Part shown: positions 33,076-44,977 of the stretch, piece by piece
Layout of the letters: each line of letters starts with the position of its first letter
Numbering within the stretch: the first letter of the stretch is position 1
NCBI GenBank assembly: GCA_009809945.1
Contig: WTPW01000432.1
Coordinates: 112,387-176,386, forward strand
Origin: Gigaspora margarita
Taxonomy: Eukaryota; Glomeromycota; Glomeromycetes; Diversisporales; Gigasporaceae
DNA length: 64,000 nucleotides
Direction: 5' to 3'
Made by a program: the position numbers and the translations under genes
The notes under the pieces: generated by a model
Seen by the model: the letters and a program-made list of their open reading frames with translations, nothing else
Database searches by the model: none
What the model was told of the DNA's origin: nothing

Positions 33076-34200
33076 AGTAATGTTCAACACCAGTAATATG
33101 AAATTCGTGTAATATGCAAATCAAAATAAAAACAAAAAGTAATTTTAATTAATATTAGAGTTAGGGTTAAGGCCTGGATAGAGCAGAAGCATAAATTATA
33201 CAAAAATTTCACGAGAAATTTTTTTTGTTAGTACCTCAAAGATGATTTCATAAATGAATTTTTGTGTTATAGCATATCCACCGATTTGGTTTTACCCCAA
33301 AATTAGCCAATCATGATTGAGAATTATTTGCTATTAAAATTTATTACAAAGTGAGTTTTGACAACAATGGTCTTTTGAACTTACTTATAATCCATAATTA
33401 AGTGTATAGAATATTGTAATATCTATATATTTAATTATTGGCTGAAAGTAAGTTAAAAAGGTAGTTTTTCTGAAAAGTTCTTCCGAATTTACCCTTACCC
33501 ATTATACAACCAATCGTTCAATGACAAACTGATCCTTTTCTACCTGAAAATACCAAAACGCTTCAACAACTAGTAATAGTGCTTCCTTTTATAGCTTGGC
33601 ATAGCTGTTCTTTGAATATTTATTGCTTATTTATCTCATATAGAGGCCAAAAACTATTTTATTTGAAGGTTTCGTTTGTTATTCTTCACGTCACTTAATA
33701 GCAGAAGTTTGTGTAATAGTTTATCGAAAAAAGACCCCTAAAAATCAAATCGGTGGATATGGTCATTTTTTAAAAAATATTTAAAAAATTTGTGTTATAT
33801 CTAATTTTTACATTACACTGCAGCTCATAATAAAAATTATAGTAGTGTTGAACAAACAGCATTTAAAATACCAGTTTAAAAAATTTTGCTAGCCAATCAA
33901 ATTCTGAGATCAGGTATAATGTGACAAAGTTCAAGTACAAAAATAAATGAAAAATCACTTATAACACGAAATTTTGCCTATGAAACTGCCTTCTGCATAC
34001 TAATTAAAAGTTTTCTTTGCAAAATTTTGGTATAAAATACCTTCTAACCCCAACTTATTAACAACATCCTAACCCTAACCTAATAGCAAAATATTTTTTC
34101 TAGCAAATTTTTTTTTAATGGGACTACATAATGAGCGAAATTTTTTAGACTGGTATTTCTAGTCCTATATGTTGAACAATAGTAGTATGATTTAACAATA
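33076..34200. mobile_element. Cluster of MITEs with telomere-like tracts
   Basis: 33,273-33,761 is a TIR element (CATATCCACCGATTTGG and inverted CATATCCACCGATTTG) placed inside an older element whose halves carry GTTAGGGTTAAGG (about 33,163) with AAATTTCACGAGAAATTTTT. About 33,840-34,195 is a third element: TAGTGTTGAACAAAC near the left, TGTTGAACAATAGTA near the right, with CCTAACCCTAACCTAA at 34,070. No genes. Confidence 0.5.
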
Positions 34201-34581
34201 CCATTTTAAAAATTTAAATTATATTCCACAGCCCTAATGTTCAATTTCTTATGATATTTTTATAATAATGCAATGCCATAAAAATATCAAAAAATTTTTC
34301 ATAGCCATTGCGTTATCAGTAAAAATCTTATTCAGAAATATTATGAGCATAGGAACTGTGAAATATATCAGATATTTCATATATGCTATGAATATTACAT
34401 ATTACCACAGCTTCGCTGTGCTAATCTATAATATTCATAATAGCCTGTGAAATATCTATTACTTATATAATAAGTAAAAAAATTGCCAAAAATAGAGGTC
34501 AGCTAAAGTAGAGTTAATTCAATATATAATCTACACACTGTATAAATTATATTATTGATATTTATATAATCTTCTAACAAT

Positions 34582-36055
34582 TAGAGTTTGGACCCGGATA
34601 TCTGCTTATCCGTTTATCAGTATCCTTTTTGTAAAAGTTATATCCGGATAACTGCTAGTTTTTAATTTACAGATAACTGGATAAACCCTAAGTTATCCGG
34701 ATAACCCTTACGGATACCAGATAATCCCACAGGTATCCGGATAACCGGATAACTTACGGATACACGAATAATCAATTATTAAAAATCTGCGCAAATCTGC
34801 GACCCCGCCGCTAGTCAAAGAAAAAATTTTGCAGATCTGCGAAAATTTTTAAAATATACAATTCTAACATTAATAAAGAATTGCTAATCTTAACCGGGAA
34901 GAATTTTCTGGTTACATGAGCCCAAATCGACTAAAAAATTGTAAAAACAATTTCATATTTATTTTTATTAATATTTATTATATATTTTATTTACATAATA
35001 TATTAATTTAATCTTTCCTAGTTCTACACTAGCTTTACCCAACCCATCTAACTCTTATACTAATCCTGTGCTTCTCTAACCAAATAACCCAAATCCTAAC
35101 TACGCTACTAACCTTAACTTCGCTATTAACCCTAACTTCGCTACTAACTCTAACTTCCCTACTAGACCTACCTAACCTATGTACTACAATCGCTATCCAA
35201 GAATCCAATCGAAGGATAGCACAGCAACAGCGACAAGACATCAATGACCAAAATATGATATCGGGAAAAGAAGGAAAGCCATAAACGAAGACACCAAAGA
35301 ATAGTAATACAACGTAGAGAGTTACAGGACCAGCACAAATGACAAGCACCAAGAATAACGAAATAGCGCCAATATCCGAAGAAAATAAACCTAGTCACAA
35401 TAAACCAACAATATGAGCGGACCATTAATAACAAAGTAAAAATAATAATAACGTTAACAACGAAAAAAAAAACAAGCGAACAATGAAAAAAAAAACTTAT
35501 CTTGTGGGACCCGGTTTCAGAAAACAAAGAAAAAAAAAGAAACCTATTTATTATTTATTCTAGTAAAAAAAAAAGTTAGTAAAAGTTAGAAAAAAAAAAA
35601 AAAACAAAAAAAAAAACTACTTATCTCATGAAATCCCGGTACAAATTTCTACTAGTTTTCCTAACGAAGCTTTAAAAGAAAAAATAAATAAATAAATAAA
35701 TGCGAAAAACAAAATTTTTTAAAAATTAAAAAAAAAATGTATGTAGTACGTAAGTCTGCAAAGATCATTACTGTTCGCAGATTTGCTTTTAAAAACTGTG
35801 AAAAGATTAGATCTTTGCAGTTTAATTTTAATAATCATCGAATAATTGCGCAGAAATTTTTAATACCCGGATAACCGCAGTACCTGCGGGTACCCACGGA
35901 TACCTGCCGATACCCGCAGATATCTGCAGATACCCGTTAGTTTACCCTTTTGGAAACTGGCGGATAACGGTTTTTATTTGTGAAACAATTATAGCATCCG
36001 GATACAGGTTGGCTGTAGGGATATCCAGATGAGCAGATAACGGGTCCAATCTCTA
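34582..36055. mobile_element. hAT-like element, 1.47 kb, 8-base TSD
   Basis: TAGAGTTTGGACCCGGATAT and inverted TAGAGATTGGACCCGTTAT ends, flanked by identical CTAACAAT (34,574-34,581; 36,056-36,063). Subterminal regions are dense in ATCCGGATAACCGGATAA-type palindromic motifs (34,600-34,770 and 35,870-35,945). The middle has degenerate CCCTAACTTCGCTACTAAC repeats (35,090-35,160) and a GC-richer stretch, a layout like 17,311-18,828. Long minus-strand frames here (35,035-35,527) show no known domain and I treat them as chance. Confidence 0.85.
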
Positions 36056-36063
36056 CTAACAAT

Positions 36064-36473
36064 AAATACATCAAAAAGGTAACTCTAACTCTAACCAAAT
36101 TTTACTCCACTTTAGCTGACCCCCAAAAATAAACTTTCTCAGCATCACTATCAAAAAAGTACAAGCACGTGATCATATTTATGGCACACAAAAATCCTTA
36201 AATTCTTTTAAGTTAGAATTAGGGTCTATACTAGAGTTGGGGTTAGAAAGTATTTTTAACTAAAATTGCTCAAGGAAAACTTTTTGTTAATGCACCAAAG
36301 GTTGTTTCCTATACAAATTTTATATTATTAGTGATTTTTGATGAAGCGAACATTTGTTTTAAATTTTCCTGATTGTGCTACATTATATCGGATCTTAAGA
36401 TCTGATTGGTTTGCACCATAAAAAAATCACGTGCTTGTGTTTTTTACTGGGTACACTGGGGTAGTTCCAAAAA
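36064..36473. other. Intergenic with another telomere-like MITE remnant
   Basis: Contains CACGTGATC (36,166), GGGTCTATACTAGAGTTGGGG (split, about 36,220-36,245), AAATTGCTCAAGGAAAACTTTTTGTTA and CACGTGCTTG (36,429): the same internal module seen in the 25,486 element. CAAAAGGTACAAGCACGTGAT-like and inverted sequence at both sides suggests ends near 36,155 and 36,440. Confidence 0.45.
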
Positions 36474-37489
36474 GGAGATTGCTACCGACACAACAAAACA
36501 CATAACTTATCTTTTTATTAGCACAACAATAATTGATACAAGCACATTTAATTTTAGACGTAAATTTTATAACTTTGAGCAAAGATATCTTGGCAACCAG
36601 CCAACAAAATTTAATGAACCTTTTTATATTTTGATTCTTCAGAATGATAAAATCATAATAAAAAAAGTTTATCGAATTGGGTTGGCTAATTGTTTAGGTT
36701 TCTTTGTTCAAAGTCTTGAAAAATTCAAAACACCTATTAAATGGATGTAGAAAATGTAAACTTTGAAAAAGATAATTTAGCAACTATCTAATCAAATTTG
36801 ATGAATTTTTTTATTTTTGTTTTACAATGCTATAGATTGAAATAAAAAGATTTTATTGAATTGGTTGGTTGGTAGTCAAGTTATCTTACTCAAAGTTTTA
36901 TAAAAATTTTGCCGCTACCATTATTTTAATAGTCATTTTTAATTTTAAAACTTTTTGAACTATTTGCTAAATTTGATGAAATTTTCTATTTTTTTCTACA
37001 ATATTGTAAAATAAAATTTAAAAAAAGTTTATTGAATTTGGTTAAGTGTTTGCTGAGTTATCTTCATAATAATGGCTGCAACAAAATTTTTATAAACATT
37101 TGAGTGAAAACAACTTGGCAACCAAATAACTAAATTCAATGAATTTTTTTTGTTTTATTTTACAATACTATAAAATCAGAATAAAAAAAAGTTCATCAAA
37201 TTTGGTTAGGTAGTTGCTGAGTTATCTTCATTCAAAGTTTCTGTATTAATAGGTATTTTGAATTTTCCAAGATTTTAAATAAAGATATCTCGGTAGCTAG
37301 CTAACCAAATTTGATTAACTTTTTTAATTATGATTCTATCACTCTGAAGAATCAAAATATAAAAAAGGTTATCAAATTTTTTTGACTAGTTATCAAGATA
37401 TCTTTGCTCAAAGTTATAAAATTCAATGTCGATCATTGTTGTGTCGATAAAAAAATAAGTCACGTATTTTGTTGTATCGGTAGTAGAGA
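36474..37489. mobile_element. Foldback element with ~250-base arms
   Basis: The left arm (GATTGCTACCGACACAACAA onward, through TTTGAGCAAAGATATCTTGG and TTTGATTCTTCAGAATGAT) is the inverted copy of the right arm (about 37,245-37,489). Between the arms, degenerate repeats of CAACTA/GAGTTATCTTCATTCAAAG alternate with AATTTGATGAATTTTTTT. The open frames on both strands (36,406-36,750; 37,386-37,622) fall on the arms and are repeat-derived. Confidence 0.65.
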
Positions 37490-37940
37490 TCCTAATTTTC
37501 TGCTGTGACAAACCCCAAATTCTGCCTGCTTTATACTCTGAATTATGCAAATTATGCAATAAATTTTTTAAAATTATGCTACAAATTATGTGGATCAGAT
37601 AGAAATATGCAAAATTTATCATTATAAATTTTTATTATTATTGTTATTGTAAGTACTAAACCCCATCAGTAACTTACCAATAAAACTACAAAATCTGTAT
37701 AATATAAAATCACGAAAAGATCATGTTTACAAAATTGTCTTTTGCACCAAACAAAAAAATTTCCTGCAAAATTTTAGATAAAGCCATGCAAAGTTAATTT
37801 TTAAAATTTCAATCATGCCAATTATTCCATTTTTGCTATTTAATTTTTTCTCCAGTGTCACTTGATGGTGACCTTAATTTTCTGAAATTACCCAATAGAA
37901 CCAAAAAAAAGTCTAAAATTTTCTGGGTGTGAACATGAGC

Positions 37941-37978
<38 letters not shown>

Positions 37979-38951
37979 ACCAACCAACTGAAATTTTGGA
38001 ACACCATGTTATGCAAAACAAAAAATTAACTTTGTGTCCTAATATATGTTTCTTATTAAATTTTTATACTACTTTAACGATGTTTTATTACTTAACATTC
38101 TATTGTTATTTGAAATTTCAAATCTAATAATTTATGAAATTTATGTTTCGTACAATCAAATGCTACATCCAATAGGAACTGGTGAGGAAATTGATAAACC
38201 CGATATTACTCGATCTTTAATTCCGGCCATTTTATGCGCAGATTATGCTTTATTAATTATGCGAAATTCATCTTGATATGCGAAATATAGCTGTCGCATA
38301 TGCTTCTGCGGTAAAATCTGAATTATGCGCATATTATGCTATCGCAGATCGCAAGGCAATGCATTGGTATTGTCCTAGTTGGTGTCATCGCTGGTGTTGT
38401 AGTTGATAATTTGTCATTAAAAATTTTTAAACAATCAGATTTTAGCAAATTAAAAATATAAAAATCAAATTTTAGCCAATCAAATTTTAAGAAATCAAAA
38501 AACATCAAAATTTATTAAAATTTTACAAAGTCACGTGATTTTAGTCTTTAAATGTCGTGCACTGTACAAATTTATCTTTACCAATTTTCTATAAGTATAT
38601 AAAAAATACCTCTATATCAGTCACACTTCTTTATAATCACAGCTTTTTGTATCCCAAAAATATGACTATAGAGAGGTTTAACTACCTTTGTAAATTATCA
38701 AAAACATATATAAACACTATAATATTACATCAAATAGTTTATAACAAAAACACTCCAGAAAATTATATTAAATAAATCGGACCAGAGATTTCAGCATAAT
38801 TATTAACAATGTTTTTTTTATTATTATGACGCCACACAAGCAGTAAGTATCTCAATGATTTTATTGATATGCATTTTGACCTAAAATCGCTACATGATTA
38901 AATAAAAAACATCATGAAGAATTAAATGTTCAACTTACAACATAGGATGTA
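37490..38951. other. Intergenic, ATTATGC-rich, with a poly(A) run
   Basis: 37,530-37,620 and 38,225-38,350 both contain clusters of AATTATGC/TATGCGCAT, facing each other, so they may be ends of one decayed element. A plain A-run of about 28 lies near 37,947-37,973. A short frame at 38,046-38,276 (ITRSLIPAILCADYALLIMR) crosses the right cluster and has no supporting splice or domain signal. The region 38,760-38,950 is the 3' flank of the next gene, with a minus-strand AATAAA at 38,860-38,865. Confidence 0.5.
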
Positions 38952-40221
38952 TTAGTTTGAGCCATGCGTAAGGCAAGAAGCCCAGACATAATTTGCAGGA
39001 GGTGAAGGATCTACAAAAGATGGTGGAATGCACGATGATCCAGTAGTACTAGGTGCAACCAAAAATGCATCCCATTGACGTCTATGTACATTAACGTTAG
39101 CGGGTTGTTTGCTTAAGATCTTACATTGAAAGGAAACAAATAGCGATTTTTACCTAATTGAGATAAGGTTATCAATATCAAACTCAGCTTGATGCCAATA
39201 TTCATAAACTGGATCCCTTTCCTTTTCTCGTTCTTTCATCACAACGTCCATGGCTTCATTTCTTTTATGTTCTGCGGCTGCATTCCTTTCCTGATCCAAC
39301 CTCGCTTCCTCAATTTTCATTACATCGTTCAATGATGCAACCTTATTAAAGAATTCGTCATCTTCCTCAGGGAAAAAGTGACCTGTCAATGTAAAAAAAC
39401 TCATAAATGAATTTGCAAATTAATACTTTTTTAATAAATTTTAATAACGACCTTCTCGTTTCAATCGATCCCTACGAAGGTCTCGCAATTTCTTAACTTT
39501 TTCCAAAAGTTTTGAAAGTTCTCTATGCTTGCTCCTGTTTGCCTCGGCCTCTTGCACTCGTTTTTCGGCCTCCCTTCTCCTGGCTTGTTCCTAAAATATA
39601 TTCAATGAAGATGGAATTTGTACATTTCATGTAATATGATTCACCATTCACTCACACGTTTGAGTGCCAGCTCCTTTGCGATCCACTCTGTCCGCCATTC
39701 GTCAATAGTCTTGTGTAATGTTTCTCTTCGACGCTGCCGTTCATCTCGGACCATTTGTAACTTCTTGATGTGTTTTTTTCGCCATTTCTTTTGTTTTTTG
39801 TTGATAAGTGTTGATTACAAAAGAAATATAATTAATAAAATAAACTTAAAGTACCTTGTGGCGGTTGATTTTTGACAATCTTAATTTAAGGTTGTCCACA
39901 AATTTTTGTTCTAATAGAGTTTGCATATTTGTATCCAAGGTTTTCTATACAAGAAAAAGTAAGGTATATTTATCGTGGTTATTTTATATGATAAAGGCAT
40001 TAAGTAATATACCTTTGCAGTTTCAACTCTTGCGATCTTTTCCGTCCATTCTTCATGCTTTGAAGATTCTCGTACTTCTTTTAATTCTTCTATTTTAGCC
40101 TCCAGGTTTTCTAATGAAAATTTCGCCTGTAGAAATTTGTTAAAAAAAATTGTAACACTAGGCAATGTACATTTTTGTTGTCCAAAGCTTCCTTTGTTTT
40201 GTTCCGCCCATTTCCAAGCAT
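38952..40221 (-). CDS. PDCD7 / U11-U12 snRNP 59K-like protein, 7 exons, 294 aa
   Basis: Exons (minus): 40,221-40,171, 40,126-40,013, 39,944-39,855, 39,787-39,656, 39,590-39,452, 39,382-39,154, 39,081-38,952; all introns 44-72 bases, GT-AG, and the joined frame is open throughout. The protein is a long, charged coiled coil (about residues 20-225) followed by YWHQAEFDIDNLISIRRQWD and a C-terminal IPPSFVDPSPPANYVWAS. That tail matches the PDCD7 pattern (tract of xxAE..L..IR..WD, then P..W/F..P.PP....WA). PDCD7 is the 59K protein of the U11/U12 di-snRNP, which recognises minor (U12-type) introns in the nucleus. I chose the ATG at 40,221, not 40,228, because only it stays in frame across intron 1. 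The intron 5 donor (GTCGTT) is weak. An extra upstream exon cannot be excluded. Confidence 0.8.
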
Positions 40222-40229
40222 GAAGCATG

Positions 40230-40400
40230 TCACAACTTTTTTAAACTAGCAGCATTGTGTGTCGAGCTAAATACGGTATAACTTTATATTTTAAATTAAA
40301 GACGTTATTTATTTTTTTTCGCATTCGATCTTGCCATGTGATTGGCCGGTCATGTATCACGTGACGCGTTAAAGAACTCTGTGGAACAAGATCAGGTGTA
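40230..40400 (-). promoter_or_regulatory. Likely promoter region of the PDCD7-like gene
   Basis: About 110-140 bases upstream of the start are CACGTGATACATGAC and CCAATCAC (on the minus strand, near 40,335-40,365), plausible E-box-type and CCAAT-type sites. A short upstream frame (ATGCTGCTAGTTTAA, about 40,252) precedes the start. Position and motif only; no experimental support. Confidence 0.35.
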
Positions 40401-41062
40401 ACAAGGGTTGTCGTTGAAACTAGTCCAGTATAGGGCCCTGATTTCTGCGGACTAAATAAAATTGAGCGTCCTTAAAATATACCCGGGGTATAGGCTCTTA
40501 ACCTATAACCTCTAAATAAATAAACCAAATTTAAAATAGCTATCACGTGCTAACTAAATTGAGAAACAGGATAAAAGCCTATACCTATATGGTGGTGAAA
40601 TTCATTTTTATTTTTTTTTAATTTCAACAATAATTTCAACAAAAATTTCAACATTTTTGACATTGTTATAAATTAATTATAAAACAACTACAGTATTGTA
40701 TTGGATTTAGTTTAGTTTTAATGAATTTTTTATATAATATAAATTAATTTTTGATATTAAAAAATTAATTTCACCAATTTCACCAATTTTAATATCAAAT
40801 AATTTCAACAATTTCTACAAAAATTTTTCATTAAGAAAGTAATTTCACTGCCATCTATATCTATACCTCCGGTACAGGCTTAAACAGCCCAATAAAATTA
40901 TTTGCTTAGGGGAGTGACAAAAATCAGGTGATTTTTTAGGAAGGGAGAAGGGTAAAAAATGTTGAAATTATATATAGGAACCTGACCAAATCTATATTAA
41001 AGAGGGAGGAGGAGGGGCCTCTAATAAAAAATAATCAGGTGATTAATAACATGGTCTTTATT
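40401..41062. mobile_element. Two MITEs: TGAAATT foldback and a shared ~160-base repeat
   Basis: About 40,588-40,857: ATGGTGGTGAAATT faces inverted ATGGCAGTGAAATT, with many AATTTCAACAA/AATTTCACCAA motifs inside. About 40,905-41,062: inverted copy of 26,797-26,960 (ATCAGGTGATTTTTT, TTGAAATTATATATAGGAAC, AATCAGGTGATTAATAACA). Upstream of these, TATACCCGGGGTATAGGC (40,478) lies opposite ATACCTCCGGTACAGGC (40,863), possibly the ends of a larger host element. Confidence 0.5.
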
Positions 41063-41072
41063 ATTATGTTAT

Positions 41073-41413
41073 AGTCAAACCTCCATAAATGCAACATGTA
41101 CAGACAAGCCTGCAATGTGCATTTAGGAAGGTATTGCATTTAGAGAGAGCTAATTAAATTGTAGCATTAAGGATTAGATCATCAAGTTTGTGTAACTTCT
41201 ACCAAAAATTGTATAACCTATCTTAAATACTAAAATTTGATTGCCTATGTGCATTTAGGGAAGTAGCATAATATAGAAAATTATTTGGAAGAACGTGCAT
41301 TTACAGAATATAGAACATGCATTTAGCACTAATAATTTCTTACAGACAAGACAAAAACGTGCATTTAGGGAGGTATTGCATTTATGGAGGTTGCATTTAT
41401 GGAGGTCTGACTT
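41073..41413. mobile_element. Mariner/pogo-like MITE, CCTCCATAAATGCAA ends
   Basis: AGTCAAACCTCCATAAATGC and inverted AGTCAGACCTCCATAAATGC form a 23-base TIR. Subterminal GTGCATTTAGGGAGGTATT-type repeats occur on both sides. Same general plan (AGTC...CTCTATAATC-type ends with TA target) as the element at 51,956-53,213. Confidence 0.7.
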
Positions 41414-43985
41414 AGTGATTGTACTTGGGTAGACTTGCAATTGTGTGACATAGTAATTTATCCAGATATTCGGGTTATTTAATAGTAACCGGGTAGAGGT
41501 TTTCCCAATGGGTACAATCTCTAGTCTGACTGTATTTTATTTAATAATAATAATATTAATAATGAATAAAAATAGTAAACAAATAAATTGAATTATAATG
41601 ATAATATTGTTTACTTTTTTTATAGTGATAAAAGGTAGCAGTTTGATTTTAATTTATTAAAATACATAAAATTTAGTGCTGCAATTGAAGTTTCTGAAAG
41701 TAAAGTATGTTTGTCATCAAGAATATTTATATGTAGAGAAACTTCACTCCATATTTACACCTGATATTGGAAACCAAATATAATCCAATTCTAATTTGGA
41801 TAAGTTAGGCAAGTTTCAAATTTTTTTTCTTCAATAAAAATCCAAATCAAAATTTTTATTATTGGAAAAATCCTCATCCAACATCACCAAAATTTGTACG
41901 GGGATTACTATTGATTTTTATTAGCTATTGGCTAGTAATTGATTAAAATCCTCCTAACGAGGACTATCGATTAAGTTAGTAATCAATAATAATCAGTAAT
42001 AATCGATAGTAATCAAATTAAAATCATGAATAATAATTCAATCAATACTATTATACTTTATACTTATTTTTAAACATTTTACAGGGTTTCGCATATTTTC
42101 GCAAGATAATTAAATAAAACTTTGTACAATTATATTTGAAAATAAGAATTACTTTTTTGCAAAATAAGTTTTTATATTGTAAGAAAAAAATTTAAGTTAT
42201 ATATAAGCTAAAAATAGATAACTTTAAGAAAAAAATTTTTTAAAAAATTTTATTACAATTTCTCTGTAATCTTATTTTTTAGTTTTAGTTTTAAATCTAT
42301 AGTTCTTAAGACAATATTGTAGTTTATATAAAGGATGATAACTTTCATTATTGCAACTTTAATAATTTATTTGTAAAAATTAAGGCTTGTATTAGAAGTA
42401 AAATTTTTTTTAAAGACAGAAATATATGAAATTTAAGAAAATCTAAAGAAAAATTTTAATAGTAAAAATGCTAATACAAGAATTTTAAACTTTGTTTATA
42501 CTAAAGTTTTCTAATAATTTTAAAAAATTTTTATAACAAAGTTATTAAAACAAAACTTAAAGTATATTTTTTACTTAAAAAAGATATAGCTAAAATCAAT
42601 ATTTAAAATTTTATTAAAATTTTTAAAATACGCAGCAAATTTGCCTGTGTTACAATCTAAGGGATAAATATTAAAAACATATTAAAATTTTTATTAAAAG
42701 CCCATTTGAAAGTATTTATAGTAATAAAAAGTTTTTTTTTTATTTGAATATTTATACTATATAATTCTACCTATACAAGTAAAAATTTTCTAGATGCTAT
42801 ACCAAAAACCAAATGCTACTATTAACAAAAAAAATAGAACAACAAAGAAAGACTAAAAGAAATAAACCTACGAACCAACTCTAACACTAACTTTAACCCA
42901 AACTTTAACTATATTTTTGGATGGTACTGTTTATATTATGACGAAACCAAGACCCAAATTACTATCACCAAAACCAATAGTATTGTTCCAAAAAAAACTT
43001 CAAATTTGACGATCGATTTTCTCTGGCTTGGCTCTATTTAGCATAGCTTTTTAGCTTTTGGATTCTGCCCAAAAAACCATTCTATAAAATAAACTCCATA
43101 AAATAAAAATAAAAGTAGAAATAAAAAAAAGTTGAAAAAATAACATTATATTTATTGAATCTATAGCCTGTTTATCCAAAAGTGCTAACCAAAAATTTTT
43201 CTAAAGATAACCGTTGATAAAAAAAGTAAAAAAAAAGATGAATATTGATAAAAAAAAAAAAGGTAAATGTTGATAAAAAAAAAAGGTAAACATTAAAAAA
43301 AAAAAGGTAAATGTTAATAAAAAAACCCCCCCTCCAACAAATTTGATTGAGTAAACTATTTGTTTTAGAAGCCTAATAAAATAAATTACTACCCAAAAAT
43401 TTCAGAATAACCCAAAAAATTTTAGATTAATCCAGAAAAGTTTTACTATATATACAAGTATATTTTTTAAAATGAAATTGCTTTTAGAAATTTCCCTACT
43501 ATAAATAAAGATTTTAATTTACATGCCACAAAATTTTGGCAAGAGTTAATCGTAATCTTAAAAATTTTTATTAGAGATGTATTTTTTGTAACATATAATT
43601 TTCTTTTGTACTACAAAAATTATATGAAAAATTATCAATATATCCTCTACCCTTAAAGTTTTTATAATGATAGTTTCTACAACTTATGTTATACAAACCT
43701 GATATATTAATTGATAGAAACATGTCCTATGACTAGTGTTTTATGGGACAGCTTTGGGCAATAATTTGGACAATTTTGAACAATTTTGAACAATTAAAAT
43801 TACTTAAAATTTTATTAAGATAACCTATTTTAATTTTAACTGGAATGTTAGCATCTAAAAAATATAGTTATATATTTTTTAAATAGATTTATTAATTATT
43901 AAAGCCTGAACAAACTTTGAACAATTTTGAACATTTGGACAATTTTGAACATGGACAAGCCAAAAAAGGCCATAGACACCAAAAC
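41414..43985. other. AT-rich intergenic with family A remnant and simple repeats
   Basis: About 42,100-42,664 is a family A MITE with its left end lost or diverged (right end ACAATCTAAGGGA, TA at 42,665). 41,905-42,060 has repeated AATCAATAATAATCGATAG-like units in both orientations. 42,840-42,920 holds degenerate CTAACCCAAACTTTAAC. 43,205-43,326 is a ~22-base tandem repeat (GGTAAATGTTGATAAAAAAA). 43,745-43,960 has direct repeats of TTGGACAATTTTGAACAATT at both sides. No gene. Confidence 0.55.
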
Positions 43986-44696
43986 CAGAGATGATAATAT
44001 GTTGTAATTTACAAAATATCACAAAAATTACAAAATTATATGAAAATCACAAAATTTGTGTAGTTTAGCTACAAAATTTTACAAAATTTGATAAATTGGT
44101 TTGTTTGAACATAATTTCATAGAAGATCCTCAAAATTTCTGGTGGAAATGCATCAGAATTCAGATCGATAAGGCCGAAAATTATCAATTTTGCTTTGGAT
44201 TATTAAAAATTTTACTAATAAAATCATAGCTATTCATTAAATGAAAAGTGCTCAGCTAATAATTTTGCTATAAAATCTACTAAATAGTACCAACCTAAAT
44301 CTGACCAGAAATTTTGGAGATTGCCTTTAGCTTTTCTTTATATGGTACTCTTTTAGATAATAATTGTCAAAATTTATTTAAAGAGTCACTTAAACAATTA
44401 TCTGATGTATTTTAACTCAAATTGAATTATTATAGAAATTTTTTATATAGAACTTTGGGTTTTTATATATTTTATATAGCAATAGTTTTTTTTTATAATT
44501 TTAAATAAAACTTTTTACAATACAAATAAAAAATATTTTATCTGTCATTGAAAAATTTTTAAAATTCAAATTAATTCTCAAAATCGCTTTAAATAAATCA
44601 ACAACAAATCACAAAATTTACTTTATATTGCTACAAAATTGTACAAAATTTACTACAAAATTTACATTATCCTGCTACAAAAAATTATCATCCCTG
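43986..44696. mobile_element. hAT-like MITE, 711 bases
   Basis: CAGAGATGATAAT and inverted CAGGGATGATAAT ends, with ACCAAAAC before and GCCAAAAC after (7 of 8 bases equal, as for an aged 8-base duplication). Subterminal sequence on both sides is built from TACAAAATTTACAAAAT-like repeats. Confidence 0.7.
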
Positions 44697-44724
44697 GCCA
44701 AAACGTACAATACTGCCAATGACT

Positions 44725-44965
44725 AGTGATGCTACCAAAATTGATTTTTGAAAAAGGCCTATTTTGTCTTTATTAGAGAAAATTAAAATTTTTTATAAGG
44801 AAAAGCAAATAAAATTTATATAGATATGTTCCTTATAATTTCATCTATTCAAAAAAAGCCTCAAATAATTTTGTCTTTTTAGTAAAATAGATCAAAAACA
44901 ATTTCATTTTCAAATTTTAATTTTGGGGGTTTAAACCTGAAATGCTTTCGTTCTCATGTATACCC
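44725..44965 (+). repeat. Family F repeat, third copy
   Basis: Same orientation and ends as the LINE-interrupting copy (GTGATGCTACCAAAATTG to GCTTTCGTTCTCATG), diverged by scattered substitutions. It is intergenic here. Confidence 0.7.
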
Positions 44966-44977
44966 ATGAATATTAGC

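Noticed and set aside
35035-35527. Two overlapping minus-strand frames of 105 and 116 codons
   Set aside because: Low-complexity hydrophobic and VRVSSEVRV repeat translation inside a hAT-like element; no splice or domain support.
36406-37622. Frames of 114 and 78 codons with similar peptides
   Set aside because: They lie on the two arms of a foldback element, which explains the similarity; no conserved protein is seen.
40226-40228. ATG at 40,228 as the start of the PDCD7-like gene
   Set aside because: That frame reads through intron 1 and is out of frame with exon 2 after splicing; the ATG at 40,221 stays in frame.
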